From: Pseudonocardia halophobica
GTDB taxonomy: Bacteria > Actinomycetota > Actinomycetes > Mycobacteriales > Pseudonocardiaceae
Direction of reading: 5' to 3'
Assembly: GCF_027922425.1 (NCBI RefSeq)
Contig: NZ_BSFQ01000005.1
Span: 1 to 64,000, forward strand
Length of the DNA: 64,000 nt
The notes beneath the pieces are model-generated. The model worked only from the letters and a program-made list of their open reading frames with translations, made no database searches and was not told the DNA's origin. Every line of letters begins with the position of its first letter. The first letter of the stretch is position 1. The translations under genes and the position numbers were made by a program. Positions 33,918 to 43,525 of this stretch are shown one piece after another.

Positions 33918-34640
33918 TCATGGGATTTCGACCGTCTCACGGTCGTCCCGTTGGGCAGCGTAGAACGCCTTCGCGTGTTCGGGCGGTGGCCGGTCGTGGA
34001 GGTAGCAGTGCAGCCGGGTGGTGTTGTGTCAGTGCACCCAGCCCAGTGCGGCGAGTTCGACGTCCTCGACGGTCTTCCAGGGCCCGTCCCTGGCGGGTCC
34101 GCGGATCAGTTCGGCCTTGTGGTAGCCGTTCACGGTCTCGGCTAGGGCGTTGTCGAACGAGTCCCCGGCCGAGCCGACGGAGGGGACTGCGCCGATCTCG
34201 GCGAGTCGCTCGCCGTATCGCACCGATGTGAATTGCGACCCGGCGTCGGAGTGGCATCGCAGCCCGTCCAGGCGGGTGCCGCGTGACCAGCGGGTCATCT
34301 CGATGGCGTCGAGCACCATGCTGGTGCGCATGTGCGGGGTGACGCGCCAGCCGACGATCGAGCGGGAGAACGCGTCGACGATGAAGCACACGTAGGCGAC
34401 TCCGGCCCAGGTCGGGACGGAGGTCAGGTCGGTGACCCACAGCTGGTTCGGCGCCTCGGCCTGGAAGTGGCGCTCCACCAGGTCCGGGTGCCGTGCGGCG
34501 GCCGGGTCGGCCCGGGTGGTGCGGGTCTTCTTCGTCCGCCGCACGCCCTCGATCCCGGCCAGACGCGTGAGCCGGGCGATTTGATCCCGGCCCATCGAGA
34601 CCGGCCCGGCCGGCTGCCTTCCAGAGCTTGCGTGCTCTCG
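33918..34640 (-). pseudogene. IS3-family transposase OrfB remnant
   Basis: The rve integrase core is clear: 'APNQLWVTDLTSVPTWAGV', CHSDAGSQFTS and 'GDSFDNALAETVNGYHKAEL' carry the DDE residues. The gene is dead. It lacks OrfA and roughly the first 100 residues of OrfB. There is a frameshift near 34600 (ARKLWKAAGRAGL joins MGRDQIARL). A TGA at 34027-34029 stands where the family has Trp in GWVHWHNTTRLH; the coding sense continues to a stop at 33918-33920. It marks the border between conjugative genes and the scar zone. Confidence 0.8.
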
Positions 34641-34980
34641 GGGTGCGGACCCATCCGCACCGCGGCGGCCTTCTCCTCCTCGACGATCTCGTCTCGCGAA
34701 GGTGGTCGCCGCCCGCGCCGTGCTCCAGCCTGGTTGACCCACGAGCGCAGCCGCGGTCCTGACTGTCATCGCGGGCGGGGTCAGCGCCGTCGGGGCCTCC
34801 GCGGCCCCCGAGCAGCTACCGAGCGTCGGGCGGCCGAGCGGGTTGGCGGTCAGCACCATCGCCACCGAGCCTCGGACCGGCTGCCTTGCGTGCGAGAACC
34901 GCGCCCCACCGATAGCCGTACCGGACTCCCGGCGCGGGCCACCAGCACGGCGAAGCGGTCCGCGACGGTGTCGCAAGTGG
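34641..34980. other. Gene-free stretch between the IS3 remnant and the transporter terminator
   Basis: Open frames are present on both strands but none has a ribosome-binding site or recognisable domain. Probably insertion-sequence debris. Confidence 0.4.
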
Positions 34981-35025
34981 GTTCGTGGCCCCGGTGGGAG
35001 GGGTTGGACCACCGGGGCCACGAAC
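34981..35025 (-). terminator. Intrinsic-terminator-like hairpin of the MFS gene
   Basis: GTTCGTGGCCCCGGTGG (34981-34997) and CCACCGGGGCCACGAAC (35009-35025) form a perfect 17-bp stem with an 11-nt loop directly after the stop codon of the transporter. Confidence 0.75.
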
Positions 35026-36381
35026 TCAGCGGGACTCGACCGTGACAGCGGCGCCGTCCGTGGCGGACGCCGGGTCCGCCGGAGTGCCCTCGGTCAGGTC
35101 CCTGCCCCGGGTCTCGGGGGTGATCAGGGCCATCGCGATGGACAGCACGATGCAGGCGCCGACGAAGATCGCGACACCGGTGACCCCGGCTGAGGTGAAG
35201 AGCAGGGTCGCGATTAGCGGGGCGGGGGCGCCGAAGACCAGCTGGGAGCCGGTGTAGGCGAGCGCGGAGCCGGAGTAACGGACGTCGGTGGGAAAGGGCT
35301 CGGCGAACAGGATCGGCAGGACGCCGACCATGAACTGGGTTCCGCCGTAGACCAGCGTCATGCCGAGGCCGACGAGGACGATGTTGGCCGTGCTGACCAG
35401 CGGGAAGAACGGGATCCAGGCGACGAGCAGGGCGGCTGTGCCGATGATGACGGTCTTGCGGCGGCCGATCCGGTCGCTGATCCGCCCACCGAAGAGCAGC
35501 GGGATGATGCCCAGGCCGGTGGCCACCATGAGGGCGAGGAAGACGTGGTTGTAGGTCATGCCGAGGTTCTTCGTCGCGTAGGACACGGCGAAGGCGGTGG
35601 TGGTCAGCGAGGCGACCGTGACGCCTCCCCACATCAGCAGCAGCCGGACGACGGTGCCGGGGTGGCTGCGGAGGACGTACCGCTTGGCGGTGGCGCCCTC
35701 CTCCTTGGCATGGGTGAAGGCGGGGGACTCGGCGACCTTGACCCGGGTGTAGATGCCGATGCCGACCAGGGCGAAGCTGACCAGGAACGGGACCCGCCAG
35801 CCCCAGCTCTGGAACTGTTCGACGGAGAGAACCGCGGTGAGGATGGCGAGCAGTGCGTTGCAGATCAGCTGGCTGCCAGGGTTGCCGATCTGGGTATATG
35901 CGCCGTAGATGCCGCGCTTGTCACGTGGAGCGTGCTCCACGGTGAGGATCTGCGCGCCGGATGCCTCCCCGCCCAGGGCCATGCCCTGGAGGAGGCGCAG
36001 CGAGACGAGCAGCGCGGGCGCCCAGATGCCGATCTGCTGGTAGGTCGGCAGTACCGCCATGATGAGAGAGACGACACCCATGAGGATGAGGGTGAACATC
36101 AGCAGGTTCTTGCGGCCCCACCGGTCTCCGATGTAGCCGAAGATGATCGCACCGAGCGGGCGGGCGCCGTAGCCGACACCGAACGTGGCGAAGGAGGCGA
36201 TCAATGCGGTGGTGGGGTCCGCTGCGGGGAAGAAGATGATCGGGAAGACGGTGGCGGCGAGAGCCCCGTAGGCGGTGAAGTCGATCCACTCCATCGCCGT
36301 GCCGAGGCTGCTGGTGATGGTGGCGCGACGTGCCATCTTGTACCGCTCGGGCGACATCTCTGTCACGCTCTGGTCGCTCAT
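35026..36381 (-). CDS. MFS transporter, metabolite:H+ symporter (MHS) type
   Basis: 451 residues with twelve hydrophobic helices. Family marks are the start 'TSSLGTAMEWIDFTAYGALA', the loop 2-3 motif 'GYIGDRWGRKNLLMFTL', and LRLLQGMALGGEASGAQ typical of ShiA/ProP-like symporters. It imports small carboxylates or similar metabolites with protons; the substrate cannot be told from sequence. A 17-bp terminator follows. It is the first gene of a minus-strand group only if transcription does not continue from the NTF2 gene 55 bp upstream. Confidence 0.85.
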   Translation of the reverse strand: MSDQSVTEMSPERYKMARRATITSSLGTAMEWIDFTAYGALAATVFPIIFFPAADPTTALIASFATFGVGYGARPLGAIIFGYIGDRWGRKNLLMFTLILMGVVSLIMAVLPTYQQIGIWAPALLVSLRLLQGMALGGEASGAQILTVEHAPRDKRGIYGAYTQIGNPGSQLICNALLAILTAVLSVEQFQSWGWRVPFLVSFALVGIGIYTRVKVAESPAFTHAKEEGATAKRYVLRSHPGTVVRLLLMWGGVTVASLTTTAFAVSYATKNLGMTYNHVFLALMVATGLGIIPLLFGGRISDRIGRRKTVIIGTAALLVAWIPFFPLVSTANIVLVGLGMTLVYGGTQFMVGVLPILFAEPFPTDVRYSGSALAYTGSQLVFGAPAPLIATLLFTSAGVTGVAIFVGACIVLSIAMALITPETRGRDLTEGTPADPASATDGAAVTVESR

Positions 36382-36436
36382 GGTGGGTGCTCCGGATGGT
36401 GTGTTGAACGGGGACGGTAGGGCGTCGTTGTGCTGG

Positions 36437-36814
36437 TCAGGCTCTGGGGGTGGGCTGGTAGGCGAGGAGCTTCCAACTTTCGCCGTCGCGTACCCATACG
36501 GCGAGCGAGGTGTTGGCGAGCTGCTTTCGGGTGCCGCCCGCGGTCAGGTCGGCGTTCATCTCGCCGAGCACGACAGCGGTGTCACCCTCGATGACGATCT
36601 TCGTCACCGGGTGGTCGATGCGGTGGTAGACGTAGAATCCGTTGCGGCACTTCTCGAGGTAGGACTCGAGGGTGTCGGTGACGCCGTTGGAATGGGTGTA
36701 CATCAGCGCGGGGTGCGCGGTGGAGGCGAAGAGTTCGAAGTCCTGGTCGACGACGGCGTCGAAACGCTGCCGCTCTAGCTCCAGGATCATGGCCTCGTCC
36801 TTGTCGGTGCTCAT
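36437..36814 (-). CDS. NTF2-like (DUF4440/SnoaL-like) protein
   Basis: 125 residues with the cone-shaped NTF2 pattern: N-terminal helix 'DEAMILELERQRFDAVVDQD', then 'HPALMYTHSNGVTDTLESYL' and strands IVIEGDTAVVLGEMNADL and SLAVWVRDGESWKLLAYQ. This fold serves as a small enzyme (isomerase, dehydratase, hydrolase) or ligand binder. AGAGGA lies before the ATG at 36814. It sits between an SDR and a transporter, suggesting a metabolic role. Confidence 0.75.
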   Translation of the reverse strand: MSTDKDEAMILELERQRFDAVVDQDFELFASTAHPALMYTHSNGVTDTLESYLEKCRNGFYVYHRIDHPVTKIVIEGDTAVVLGEMNADLTAGGTRKQLANTSLAVWVRDGESWKLLAYQPTPRA

Positions 36815-36843
36815 CGCAACGGTCCTCTCAAACGTGTCGGGGC

Positions 36844-37480
36844 TCAGATGAGGCTGCGGATGCTGCCGCCGTCGACGCCCCAGACGGCGCCGGTCACGAA
36901 GGCGGCCGCACCGCTGGCGAGGAAGACCACGACCTTCCCGACCTCCTCGGCGGTCCCGAGGCGGGCGAGGGGCAGGCCTCGCTGGCTCATCTCGTACTCG
37001 ACGGCGGCCATCGGCTCGCGGCCGTGGACCTCGGCGAGGGTGTCGGCGAACCCGCCCGGCTTGGTCCAGAAGGGCGTCCAGATCGGCCCGGGCGCGACGG
37101 CGTTGACCCGGATGTGCGGGCCCTCTGCGCGGGCGAGGCCCTTCGTCATCGCCAGAACTGCGGCCTTGCTGGCGGCGTAGTCGATCGGCATCGCCTCGGG
37201 CTGGCGGGCGAGGTCGGAAGCATTGTTGACGATGGCGGCGCCCTCGGTGCGGCGCAACACCGGCAGGCACGCGCGGGTCACCCGCACGTAGCTCATGAAG
37301 TTGAGATCCAGCGTGCGCTGCCAGTCCTCGTCGGTGATGTCGTCGAAGCCGCGGACGGCGCCGGCGCCGACGTTGTTGACCAGGATGTCGAGGCCGCCGA
37401 GCGTCTCGAGGCCTGCCGCGGTGCCCTCGGCGCAGCCGGTCGCGGCCTTCGGGTCCTGCGTCGTGGCGTCGCGATCGCAT
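36844..37480 (-). pseudogene. Short-chain dehydrogenase/reductase, 5'-truncated
   Basis: The frame reads from 'GGLDILVNNVGAG' through DYAASKAAVLAMTKGLA (Tyr-x3-Lys) to the C-terminal 'FVTGAVWGVDGGSIRS'. The N-terminal TGxxxGxG cofactor motif and first strand are missing: upstream of about 37480 the frame runs into unrelated sequence without a start. The only good ATG (37296) would remove the NNVG motif. The neighbouring IS110 element probably caused or accompanied the loss. Confidence 0.75.
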
Positions 37481-37873
37481 TCGCCCCTCCACGCAGTACG
37501 GCCGCGGCGACAAACGAGGAGTCGCGTCCGCGGTATCCACGGAGTACCGGGTGGGGCTCGCGACCAGATGCCTGTTCTGCCCTGACGAACCTATGAGGAC
37601 GAAGTCAAGTCCTGGTGTCCGGTGATCTTGGGCGCGTTGGGTCGGCTCGGCGGGGCGTGCCCGCCGAGTTGATCTTTAGGTGGTGGGGTGTGTCGCTGCG
37701 GGCGGTGCCGTACGCCCGTCTCTGGCCCTACGTAGCGTTCAAGCGGGTTGTTCCCGACAGCCTTCATCCGGGCTTGCGGGGAGACGGGCGGGGCTGCTCA
37801 TGGTCAGTTGCGGGATCGGGTCCCGACGGCGATGCGAGCTCGCCCCGCCCCGTGATCGGCGACGGCAGCGGGT
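37481..37873. other. Gene-free stretch between the truncated SDR and the IS110 transposase
   Basis: No supportable gene. It should contain the right end of the IS110 element and the junction where the SDR gene was cut. No inverted repeat matching the other end was seen. Confidence 0.45.
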
Positions 37874-39241
37874 TTAGGCGGCAGCGGCGGTTCCCCGCTC
37901 GTCGCGATCAAGACCGGCGGCGATGGTCGAGTTCCAACCGGTGCGGGTGACGACCACGGCGTGCAGTTGGCGCAGCAGGCTGGCCGCGACGGCGACCCGG
38001 GCCTGGGTGTCGGTCAACGGGTTGTCGGCTCGGCCGGTCAGGTGCCGGTGGCGGGCGGCGAGCACCGGGTTGTGCTGCAGCGCGGTGAACACCGCTCGCC
38101 AGGCGGCCAGCCGCAGCTCGGGCCGGCCGCGCCCGCTGATCCCGGTCTTGCCCTGGTAGGTGCCGGAGGCGTTGTCGCGGGGACACAGCCCGGCGTGTTT
38201 GACCAGCGAGCGGGCGCTGGCGAAGCGGGTCGGGTCGCCGGTCTCGGCCAGGATCGCCGCGGCGCCGACCGCGGAGAGCCCGGGGATGGTCTCGACGAGC
38301 TCGGTGAGCCCGAGGGTGTCGAGCACGCCGATCATGCGGGCCTCGACCCGGGCCAGCTCGGCGCGGGCGTGCGCGAGGTCGTCGAGGGCGAACCGGACCC
38401 GTTCCAGCGCGCCGGCGCGCTGCCCGGCCACTCCGACCGCGGCGTGCGCGGGATCGGTAGCGGCGGCAAACACCGCGCGCACGATCGCGGAGTACCAGCG
38501 CGTGGGGCCGAGCTCGGCGCGGACCGCGGCGGCGAACGCGTCGAACCCCCGCCGGGCAAGCACGCCCAGGTCCCCGGAGGCGTCGACCCAGTCGGTCGCG
38601 ACGGCCACCGCGGCCAGCCAACTCGCGGACACCAACGGCTTGCTCGCCGCGCCCAGCACCGCGGGCCAGGCGCACTCGAGCAGGTCGCGGACCTGCTGGC
38701 GGGCCGCGCCGGCCGCGGTGACCAGCCGGGCCCGACGCGCGCCCAGGTGCCGCAGCCGCGCCCAGCTCGGGTCCGCTCGCTCGGGCAGGTAGCAGCGCAG
38801 CTCGGTCACCAACCGGGCGATGATCGTCGCGTCGACGTCGTCGTTCTTGTTGCGGGTGAAGTCCTCGGCCTCCCGCGCGCGGGCGACCAGCAGCGGCTGC
38901 ACACACACCAGCCGCACCCCCGCCTCGGCGGCGAGCTGGTCGAGCACCCGCCACCGGTGCCCGGTCGGCTCGCAGCCGACCACCACCGACTCGAACCCCG
39001 CCTCGGCCGCCCGCGCGAGCCCCCACGCCACCGCCTCGGACAGCTGCCAGGCCTTGACCCGGACCGTGCGACGCGCCAGCACCCGCGAGTCCGGGTCGGT
39101 CAACGCGCACACCTGCTTGTCCGCGGCCAGATCGAACGCCAGCACCGCCGTCTCCCGCGTGACGATCTCGCGCAGCAGCCCAAGCTTCTCGTTGCGGCGG
39201 CGATCTCCCCGGGACAACCGGCGACGGCTACGGTCGGACAC
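37874..39241 (-). CDS. IS110-family transposase (DEDD recombinase)
   Basis: 455 residues from GTG 39241, which has a perfect AGGAGG 5 nt upstream. The N-terminal RuvC-like domain shows AVLAFDLAADKQVCAL (Asp), 'VVGCEPTGHRWRVLDQL' (Glu) and NKNDDVDATIIA (Asp-Asp). The C-terminal Tnp domain has 'ETIPGLSAVGAAAILAETGD' and 'FASARSLVKHAGLCPRDNAS' with the serine of the transposase_20 domain. It is complete and looks active. IS110 recombinases are guided by a bridge RNA encoded in a non-coding end of the element. Confidence 0.92.
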   Translation of the reverse strand: MSDRSRRRLSRGDRRRNEKLGLLREIVTRETAVLAFDLAADKQVCALTDPDSRVLARRTVRVKAWQLSEAVAWGLARAAEAGFESVVVGCEPTGHRWRVLDQLAAEAGVRLVCVQPLLVARAREAEDFTRNKNDDVDATIIARLVTELRCYLPERADPSWARLRHLGARRARLVTAAGAARQQVRDLLECAWPAVLGAASKPLVSASWLAAVAVATDWVDASGDLGVLARRGFDAFAAAVRAELGPTRWYSAIVRAVFAAATDPAHAAVGVAGQRAGALERVRFALDDLAHARAELARVEARMIGVLDTLGLTELVETIPGLSAVGAAAILAETGDPTRFASARSLVKHAGLCPRDNASGTYQGKTGISGRGRPELRLAAWRAVFTALQHNPVLAARHRHLTGRADNPLTDTQARVAVAASLLRQLHAVVVTRTGWNSTIAAGLDRDERGTAAAA

Positions 39242-39298
39242 GACATCCTCCTGGTGCGGTTGGGACTCCAAGCCCGCACACCCCACCAGGAGGATGTC
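39242..39298 (-). repeat. 15-bp inverted repeat in the IS110 left end (possible bridge-RNA stem)
   Basis: GACATCCTCCTGGTG (39242-39256) is the exact reverse complement of CACCAGGAGGATGTC (39284-39298). It lies just upstream of the transposase start and includes its ribosome-binding site. IS110-type elements encode their guide RNA in the non-coding end upstream of the transposase, so this repeat could be part of that RNA's fold or could control transposase translation by hiding the AGGAGG. Confidence 0.5.
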
Positions 39299-39550
39299 CC
39301 GCGACTTCAACCGCTCAGGTTGTTACTACCAAGGGCCACCGACGACGGCGGGTCCCCTCCAGAGCTGCTGAGCAGTAGGAATTGGCAGGCGTCGCCGGGA
39401 CCAGTCCGCCCCGTCTCCGGGCGGGAAGTCGGAAAAGAACGTACCGATCTCGTCACGGAGCGGCCCGGTTCCTCCGGGTCCCATGGCGACCGCCGCACAG
39501 CCCGGGGCAGCCGCCGCACGCTTGATGGGCCAGAGCGCTACTTTACAGTG
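39299..39550. other. IS110 outer end and promoter region of the GntR gene
   Basis: No gene. The IS110/chromosome junction must be here. CTTTACAG just before the GntR start resembles part of the operator-like motif found at 56202 and 62142, but the rest does not match. Confidence 0.4.
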
Positions 39551-40414
39551 ATGAGTGAGGCTCGAACGGGCGTCTCCACGGCGCGGCCGGACACCGAGGG
39601 GAAGCTCGCGGCTCGAGTCGCCGAGCAGCTCGAAGAAGAGATCGTCACGGCGGGATGGCCCGTCGGCAGGGTGATCGGGTCCGAGTCCGATCTGCTGAGC
39701 CGGGTCAAGGTCAGCAGGGCGGTCTTCCGCGAGGCGGTGCGGATCCTCGAACACCACGATGTGGCTTACATGCGCCGAGGGCCCGGGGGAGGCCTCGTGG
39801 TCAAGGCACCGGATTCCGCGGCCGCGGTCCGGGCGTCGGCGCTGTACCTCGGATATCGCAACGCCACCTGGGAGCAGGTGTTCGAGGCGCGCGTCGCGCT
39901 GGAGCTGCAATGCGTCGAGCTGGCCACGCGACAGATCGACGAGGAGGGCATCGCGTTGCTCCGGGCGACCCTCGAGCGAGAGAACGAGGTTCAGCAGACC
40001 GGCCTGCTCGGTACCAACGATCTGCACACCGCGCTCGCCCGCATCTCCGGCAATCCGGCGTTCGAGCTGTTCATCGACGTCCTGACCCGGCTCAGCGTGG
40101 GCGGGCGGTCGATGACGCGGACCGCCCGAGCTGCCGGGGAGGTGAGCGAGGGACACGCAAAGATCGTGGACGCCGTCGTCTCCGGCGATGTCGCCTTGGC
40201 CAGGCACCACATGAGGGTGCATCTCGACCACATCTTCGACAGCCTCCGCGCGCAGGCGGAACCGCCCGGGCCGAGGCTGCTGGCGCACCGTCAGATCGGC
40301 CCCGACGTCTCCGAGCCCCACGACAAGCGAGGTGATCCGCTCGGAGCGAGCGACGACACCACAGGGCGTCCCGGTCGCGACTCTGCGGCGATCTTCAGGG
40401 ATCCGTTCACCTGA
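39551..40414 (+). CDS. GntR-family (FadR-type) transcriptional regulator
   Basis: 287 residues from ATG 39551. The N-terminal winged helix shows 'AEQLEEEIVTAGWPVGRVIG' and 'SRVKVSRAVFREAVRILEHH' with the GGGLVVKAPD wing. The C-terminal FCD-type helical effector domain shows 'LHTALARISGNPAFELFIDV' and 'HAKIVDAVVSGDVALARHHM' with the metal-binding His positions. The last about 30 residues look like an unstructured tail. It converges with the enoyl-CoA hydratase operon (8-bp tail overlap) and probably senses an acyl-CoA or acid of this pathway. Confidence 0.85.
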   Translation: MSEARTGVSTARPDTEGKLAARVAEQLEEEIVTAGWPVGRVIGSESDLLSRVKVSRAVFREAVRILEHHDVAYMRRGPGGGLVVKAPDSAAAVRASALYLGYRNATWEQVFEARVALELQCVELATRQIDEEGIALLRATLERENEVQQTGLLGTNDLHTALARISGNPAFELFIDVLTRLSVGGRSMTRTARAAGEVSEGHAKIVDAVVSGDVALARHHMRVHLDHIFDSLRAQAEPPGPRLLAHRQIGPDVSEPHDKRGDPLGASDDTTGRPGRDSAAIFRDPFT

Positions 40415-41174
40415 CGACCCAGGACGGCGGACGTCGCTCGCCGAAGGCGCGGATCCCCTCCTGGCCCTCGGCGCCCGCGAAGTACCTCGCCGAGAGCGCG
40501 TTCATCGCCGCGAAGTCCGCTGCCATCGTGCCGGGTCGCTCGCGGCGCAGCAGCTCCTTGGCCCCGGCGAGCGCTGCCGGGGCGCCCAGCCGGAGCATGT
40601 CCAGGTAACGATCCACCTCCGCATCGACCGCCTCGCGGGGCACCGCCCGGTTCAGCAGTCCCACCTCGACCGCGCGCACGGCGTCGAAGGTCTCGCCGGT
40701 GAGGAACAGCTCCTGGGCGGCGCGGGGGGTCAGCCGGGGTAGCACGGTCACGGAGATGACCGCGGGCACCACACCGAGCCGCACCTCCGAGAAGCCGAAG
40801 GTGGCGGTGTCGGCGGCGATGGCGATGTCGCACGCCGCTACGAGACCGACGCCACCCGCCCGCGCCGGTCCGGTGAGCCGCGCGAGCACCGGCTTGGGCG
40901 ACGTCCAGAGCGTCTCCAGGATTCGTGGCAGCTCGGAGACGCCCTGGTCTTCCGCCGCGGCACCGCGGGACTCCTTGAGATCCATGCCCGCGCAGAACAC
41001 CGTCCCGGTGTGGGTCAGAAGGACCACTCGGGCGGCCTCGTCGCCGAGGGCGGAGTCGAGGTGGTCGATCAGCTCGCGACGCAGCTGGGCGGACAGCGCG
41101 TTGCGGTTGGCGGGCGAGTCGAGGGTGATCGTCGCGATGCCGTCATATGTCTCGCGGTGGACGAGCTCGGTCAC
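40407..41174 (-). CDS. Enoyl-CoA hydratase/isomerase (crotonase) family protein
   Basis: 255 residues. Typical elements are '[20 protein letters not shown]', the oxyanion segment [11 protein letters not shown], and '[20 protein letters not shown]' with [16 protein letters not shown]. The first catalytic Glu position is occupied (SEVRLG). The hydrophobic AGMDLKE (Met for Ala/Asp) is common in methylglutaconyl-CoA hydratase-like members, which would fit the HMG-CoA lyase encoded upstream in the same operon. GTG start overlaps the CoA-transferase B stop. Confidence 0.85.
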   Translation of the reverse strand: MTELVHRETYDGIATITLDSPANRNALSAQLRRELIDHLDSALGDEAARVVLLTHTGTVFCAGMDLKESRGAAAEDQGVSELPRILETLWTSPKPVLARLTGPARAGGVGLVAACDIAIAADTATFGFSEVRLGVVPAVISVTVLPRLTPRAAQELFLTGETFDAVRAVEVGLLNRAVPREAVDAEVDRYLDMLRLGAPAALAGAKELLRRERPGTMAADFAAMNALSARYFAGAEGQEGIRAFGERRPPSWVVR

Positions 41175-41809
41175 GGTGCCGCCACACCCAGTGGCGCGTC
41201 CGTGGCCGCTCGCACCTCGTCCTCGGTGACGCCGGGGGCGGTCTCGACCAGCTGCAGGCCGTCAGAGGTGACGTCGATCACGGCGAGGTCGGTGATGATC
41301 CGGTCGACCACCCGCAGCCCCGTGTAGGGCAGAGTGTTCTCACGCAGGATCTTCGGCGAGCCGTCGCGGGCGGTGTGCTCCATCAGGACGATGACGCGTC
41401 GGGCGCCGTGGACGAGGTCCATGGCCCCACCCATGCCCTTGACCATCTTGCCGGGGACCATCCAGTTCGACAGGTCCCCGCGTTCGGAGACCTGCATCGC
41501 ACCCAGCACCGCGACGTCCAGGTTGCCGCCACGGATGATCCCGAAGGACAGCGCGGAGTCGAAGAAGGACGCACCCGGGCGGACGGTGACGGTCTCCTTC
41601 CCCGCGTTGATCAGGTCCGGGTCGACGTGGTCGGCGTGGGGGTACGGGCCGGTGCCGAGGATCCCGTTCTCACTGTGCAGCACCACGTGCACCCCGGCGG
41701 GGAGGTGGTTCGGGATGAGCGTCGGCAGACCGATGCCGAGGTTGACGTACTCGCCGTCCCGGAGCTCGGCGGCGGCACGGGCGGCCATCTGCTGGCGGGA
41801 CAGGCTCAC
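41171..41809 (-). CDS. 3-oxoacid CoA-transferase, subunit B
   Basis: 212 residues from GTG 41809. The catalytic glutamate that forms the CoA thioester is in [11 protein letters not shown]. '[20 protein letters not shown]' and [20 protein letters not shown] are family landmarks. Together with subunit A it moves CoA from succinyl-CoA (or another donor) to acetoacetate or a related 3-oxoacid. GTGA overlap with subunit A gives equal expression. Confidence 0.9.
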   Translation of the reverse strand: MSLSRQQMAARAAAELRDGEYVNLGIGLPTLIPNHLPAGVHVVLHSENGILGTGPYPHADHVDPDLINAGKETVTVRPGASFFDSALSFGIIRGGNLDVAVLGAMQVSERGDLSNWMVPGKMVKGMGGAMDLVHGARRVIVLMEHTARDGSPKILRENTLPYTGLRVVDRIITDLAVIDVTSDGLQLVETAPGVTEDEVRAATDAPLGVAAP

Positions 41810-42570
41810 GACTCGACTCCCACGGCTGCCTCCGTGACGGTGGTCTTCTCGACACGCTTTTCGACGTCGGGGGCGTACACGACGTGTTGGACGAAAACGC
41901 CGGGCAGGTGGACGTGGGCGGGATCGATCTCGCCGGGTTCGACGAGCTCCTGTACCTCGGCGATGGTGACCCGCCCGGCCATGGCGCACAGCGGATTGAA
42001 GTTCTGGGCCGACTTGTCGAACACGAGGTTGCCGTGGCGGTCGCCCTTGGCAGCGGCCACGAGCGCGAAGTCGGTGACGATGGCCTCTTCGAGGACATGG
42101 TCGACCCCCCGGAAGGTGCGGACCTCCTTGGCGGGTGAGGAGACGGCGACCGCCCCGTCGGCGGCGTAGCGCCAGGGCAGCCCACCGTCGGCGATCTGGG
42201 AGCCGACGCCGGCAGGGGTGAAGAACGCGGGGATACCGCAACCACCGGCGCGCAGCCGCTCGGCGAGTGTGCCCTGGGGGCACAGCTCCACCTCCAGCTC
42301 GCCGGCCAGGTACTGGCGGGCGAACTCCTTGTTCTCCCCCACGTAGGAACCGGTGACGCGCCGGATCCGACGGTCGGACAGCAGGAGACCCAGCCCCCAG
42401 TCGTCGACCCCGCAGTTGTTGGACACGACCTCCAGGCGTGTCGTCCCGGCCTCGTGCAGTGCGGCGATCAGGGTGGACGGGATCCCGCAGAGCCCGAACC
42501 CTCCGACCGCGAGCGTCGCACCGTCGCGGACGCCGGCCAGCGCCTGGTCGGCGGTCACCACCTTGTCCAT
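41806..42570 (-). CDS. 3-oxoacid CoA-transferase, subunit A
   Basis: 254 residues with the glycine-rich CoA-binding segment [33 protein letters not shown], and [20 protein letters not shown]. Length and order match ScoA/PcaI subunits. In this context the likely substrate is acetoacetate released by the HMG-CoA lyase encoded 25 bp upstream, but 3-oxoadipate cannot be excluded from sequence. Confidence 0.9.
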   Translation of the reverse strand: MDKVVTADQALAGVRDGATLAVGGFGLCGIPSTLIAALHEAGTTRLEVVSNNCGVDDWGLGLLLSDRRIRRVTGSYVGENKEFARQYLAGELEVELCPQGTLAERLRAGGCGIPAFFTPAGVGSQIADGGLPWRYAADGAVAVSSPAKEVRTFRGVDHVLEEAIVTDFALVAAAKGDRHGNLVFDKSAQNFNPLCAMAGRVTIAEVQELVEPGEIDPAHVHLPGVFVQHVVYAPDVEKRVEKTTVTEAAVGVES

Positions 42571-42595
42571 GTCGATTCCTCCTGTCGGGGACGGT

Positions 42596-43525
42596 TCAGC
42601 CGGTGAGTGCGGTCACGACCCGCGACGGACTGGGTCGGCCGAGATGCCCGGCCAGCCAGATGCTGGTCTCGACCATCTTCGAGAGGTCCACCCCGGTCTC
42701 GACGCCCAGCCCATGGAGCTGCCAGAGGAGGTCCTCGGTCGCCAGGTTGCCGGTCGCCGATCCGGCGAACGGACACCCGCCCAGGCCACCCGCCGAGGCG
42801 TCGATCGTGCTGACTCCCCGCCGCATCGCGGTGAGCGAGTTCGCCAGGGCCTGGCCGTAGGTGTCGTGGAAGTGCACCGCGATCGTGTCGATCGACATCC
42901 CGGAGGCGACGAGCGCGTCGAGGACGGCCACGACCCGGCCCGGAGTGGCGACGCCGACGGTGTCGCCGAGGCTCAGCTCGGTGCAGCCCAGTCTCATCAT
43001 CCGGGTGGCGACATCGAGCAGCCGAGGGATCGGGACCGCGCCCTCCCAAGGGTCGCCGAAGCACATCGAGAGATATCCCCGCACACCGAGGCCGGCCTCG
43101 CGGGCGCGCGCGACCACCGGGGCGAACATCTCCAGCGACTCGTCGACCGTGCGGTTCAGGTTGCGCCGGGCGAAGGTCTCCGTGACGCTGCCGAACACCG
43201 CGATGTCCTGGACGCCCAGGTCCAGGGCCCGCTCAAGCCCGCGATCGTTGGGCACCAGCACCGGGTACCGGACCCCCGGCGCCGGCCGCAGCCCCCGGAG
43301 GAGCTCTTCGGCGTCGGCGAGCTGGGGCACCCACTTCGGGTGGACGAGGCTCGTCGTCTCCACCACCGCGTGGCCTGCGTCGACCAGGCGCTCGATGAGC
43401 TCCGCCTTCACGGCCACGGGCACCGCCGTAGCCTCGTTCTGAAGCCCGTCCCGCGGACCGACCTCGCAGATCGTGACCCTTGACGGCAACGGAAGCCCGT
43501 CGAGCGGATCCACACCGAAGTCCAC
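42596..43525 (-). CDS. Hydroxymethylglutaryl-CoA lyase (HMG-CoA lyase family)
   Basis: 309 residues with a TIM-barrel DRE-TIM metallolyase pattern: VGPRDGLQNE (catalytic Arg-Asp), TSLVHPKWVPQL, HFHDTYGQALANSL (metal His) and GLGGCPFAGSATGNLATED with the catalytic-loop Cys. It cleaves HMG-CoA to acetoacetate and acetyl-CoA. The close homologues LiuE/AtuA-linked lyases also cut 3-hydroxy-3-isohexenylglutaryl-CoA in acyclic terpene breakdown, which matters because a linalool dehydratase-like gene is divergently encoded next door. It heads the four-gene operon down to 40407. Confidence 0.9.
   Translation of the reverse strand: MDFGVDPLDGLPLPSRVTICEVGPRDGLQNEATAVPVAVKAELIERLVDAGHAVVETTSLVHPKWVPQLADAEELLRGLRPAPGVRYPVLVPNDRGLERALDLGVQDIAVFGSVTETFARRNLNRTVDESLEMFAPVVARAREAGLGVRGYLSMCFGDPWEGAVPIPRLLDVATRMMRLGCTELSLGDTVGVATPGRVVAVLDALVASGMSIDTIAVHFHDTYGQALANSLTAMRRGVSTIDASAGGLGGCPFAGSATGNLATEDLLWQLHGLGVETGVDLSKMVETSIWLAGHLGRPSPSRVVTALTG

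Noticed and set aside
33780..34030. Possible attR near the end of the T4SS operon
   Set aside because: Compared by eye with the tRNA 3' end; no stretch resembling GGTTCGATCCCAGTATCGCC was found there.
37874..39310. Transposase start at 39310
   Set aside because: The extra N-terminal residues come from the inverted repeat of the element end; GTG 39241 has a perfect AGGAGG and matches the usual IS110 N-terminus.
37961..40414. An 817-residue plus-strand frame ending in the GntR regulator
   Set aside because: Its first two thirds are antisense to the IS110 transposase. The regulator starts at ATG 39551 where the winged-helix domain begins.
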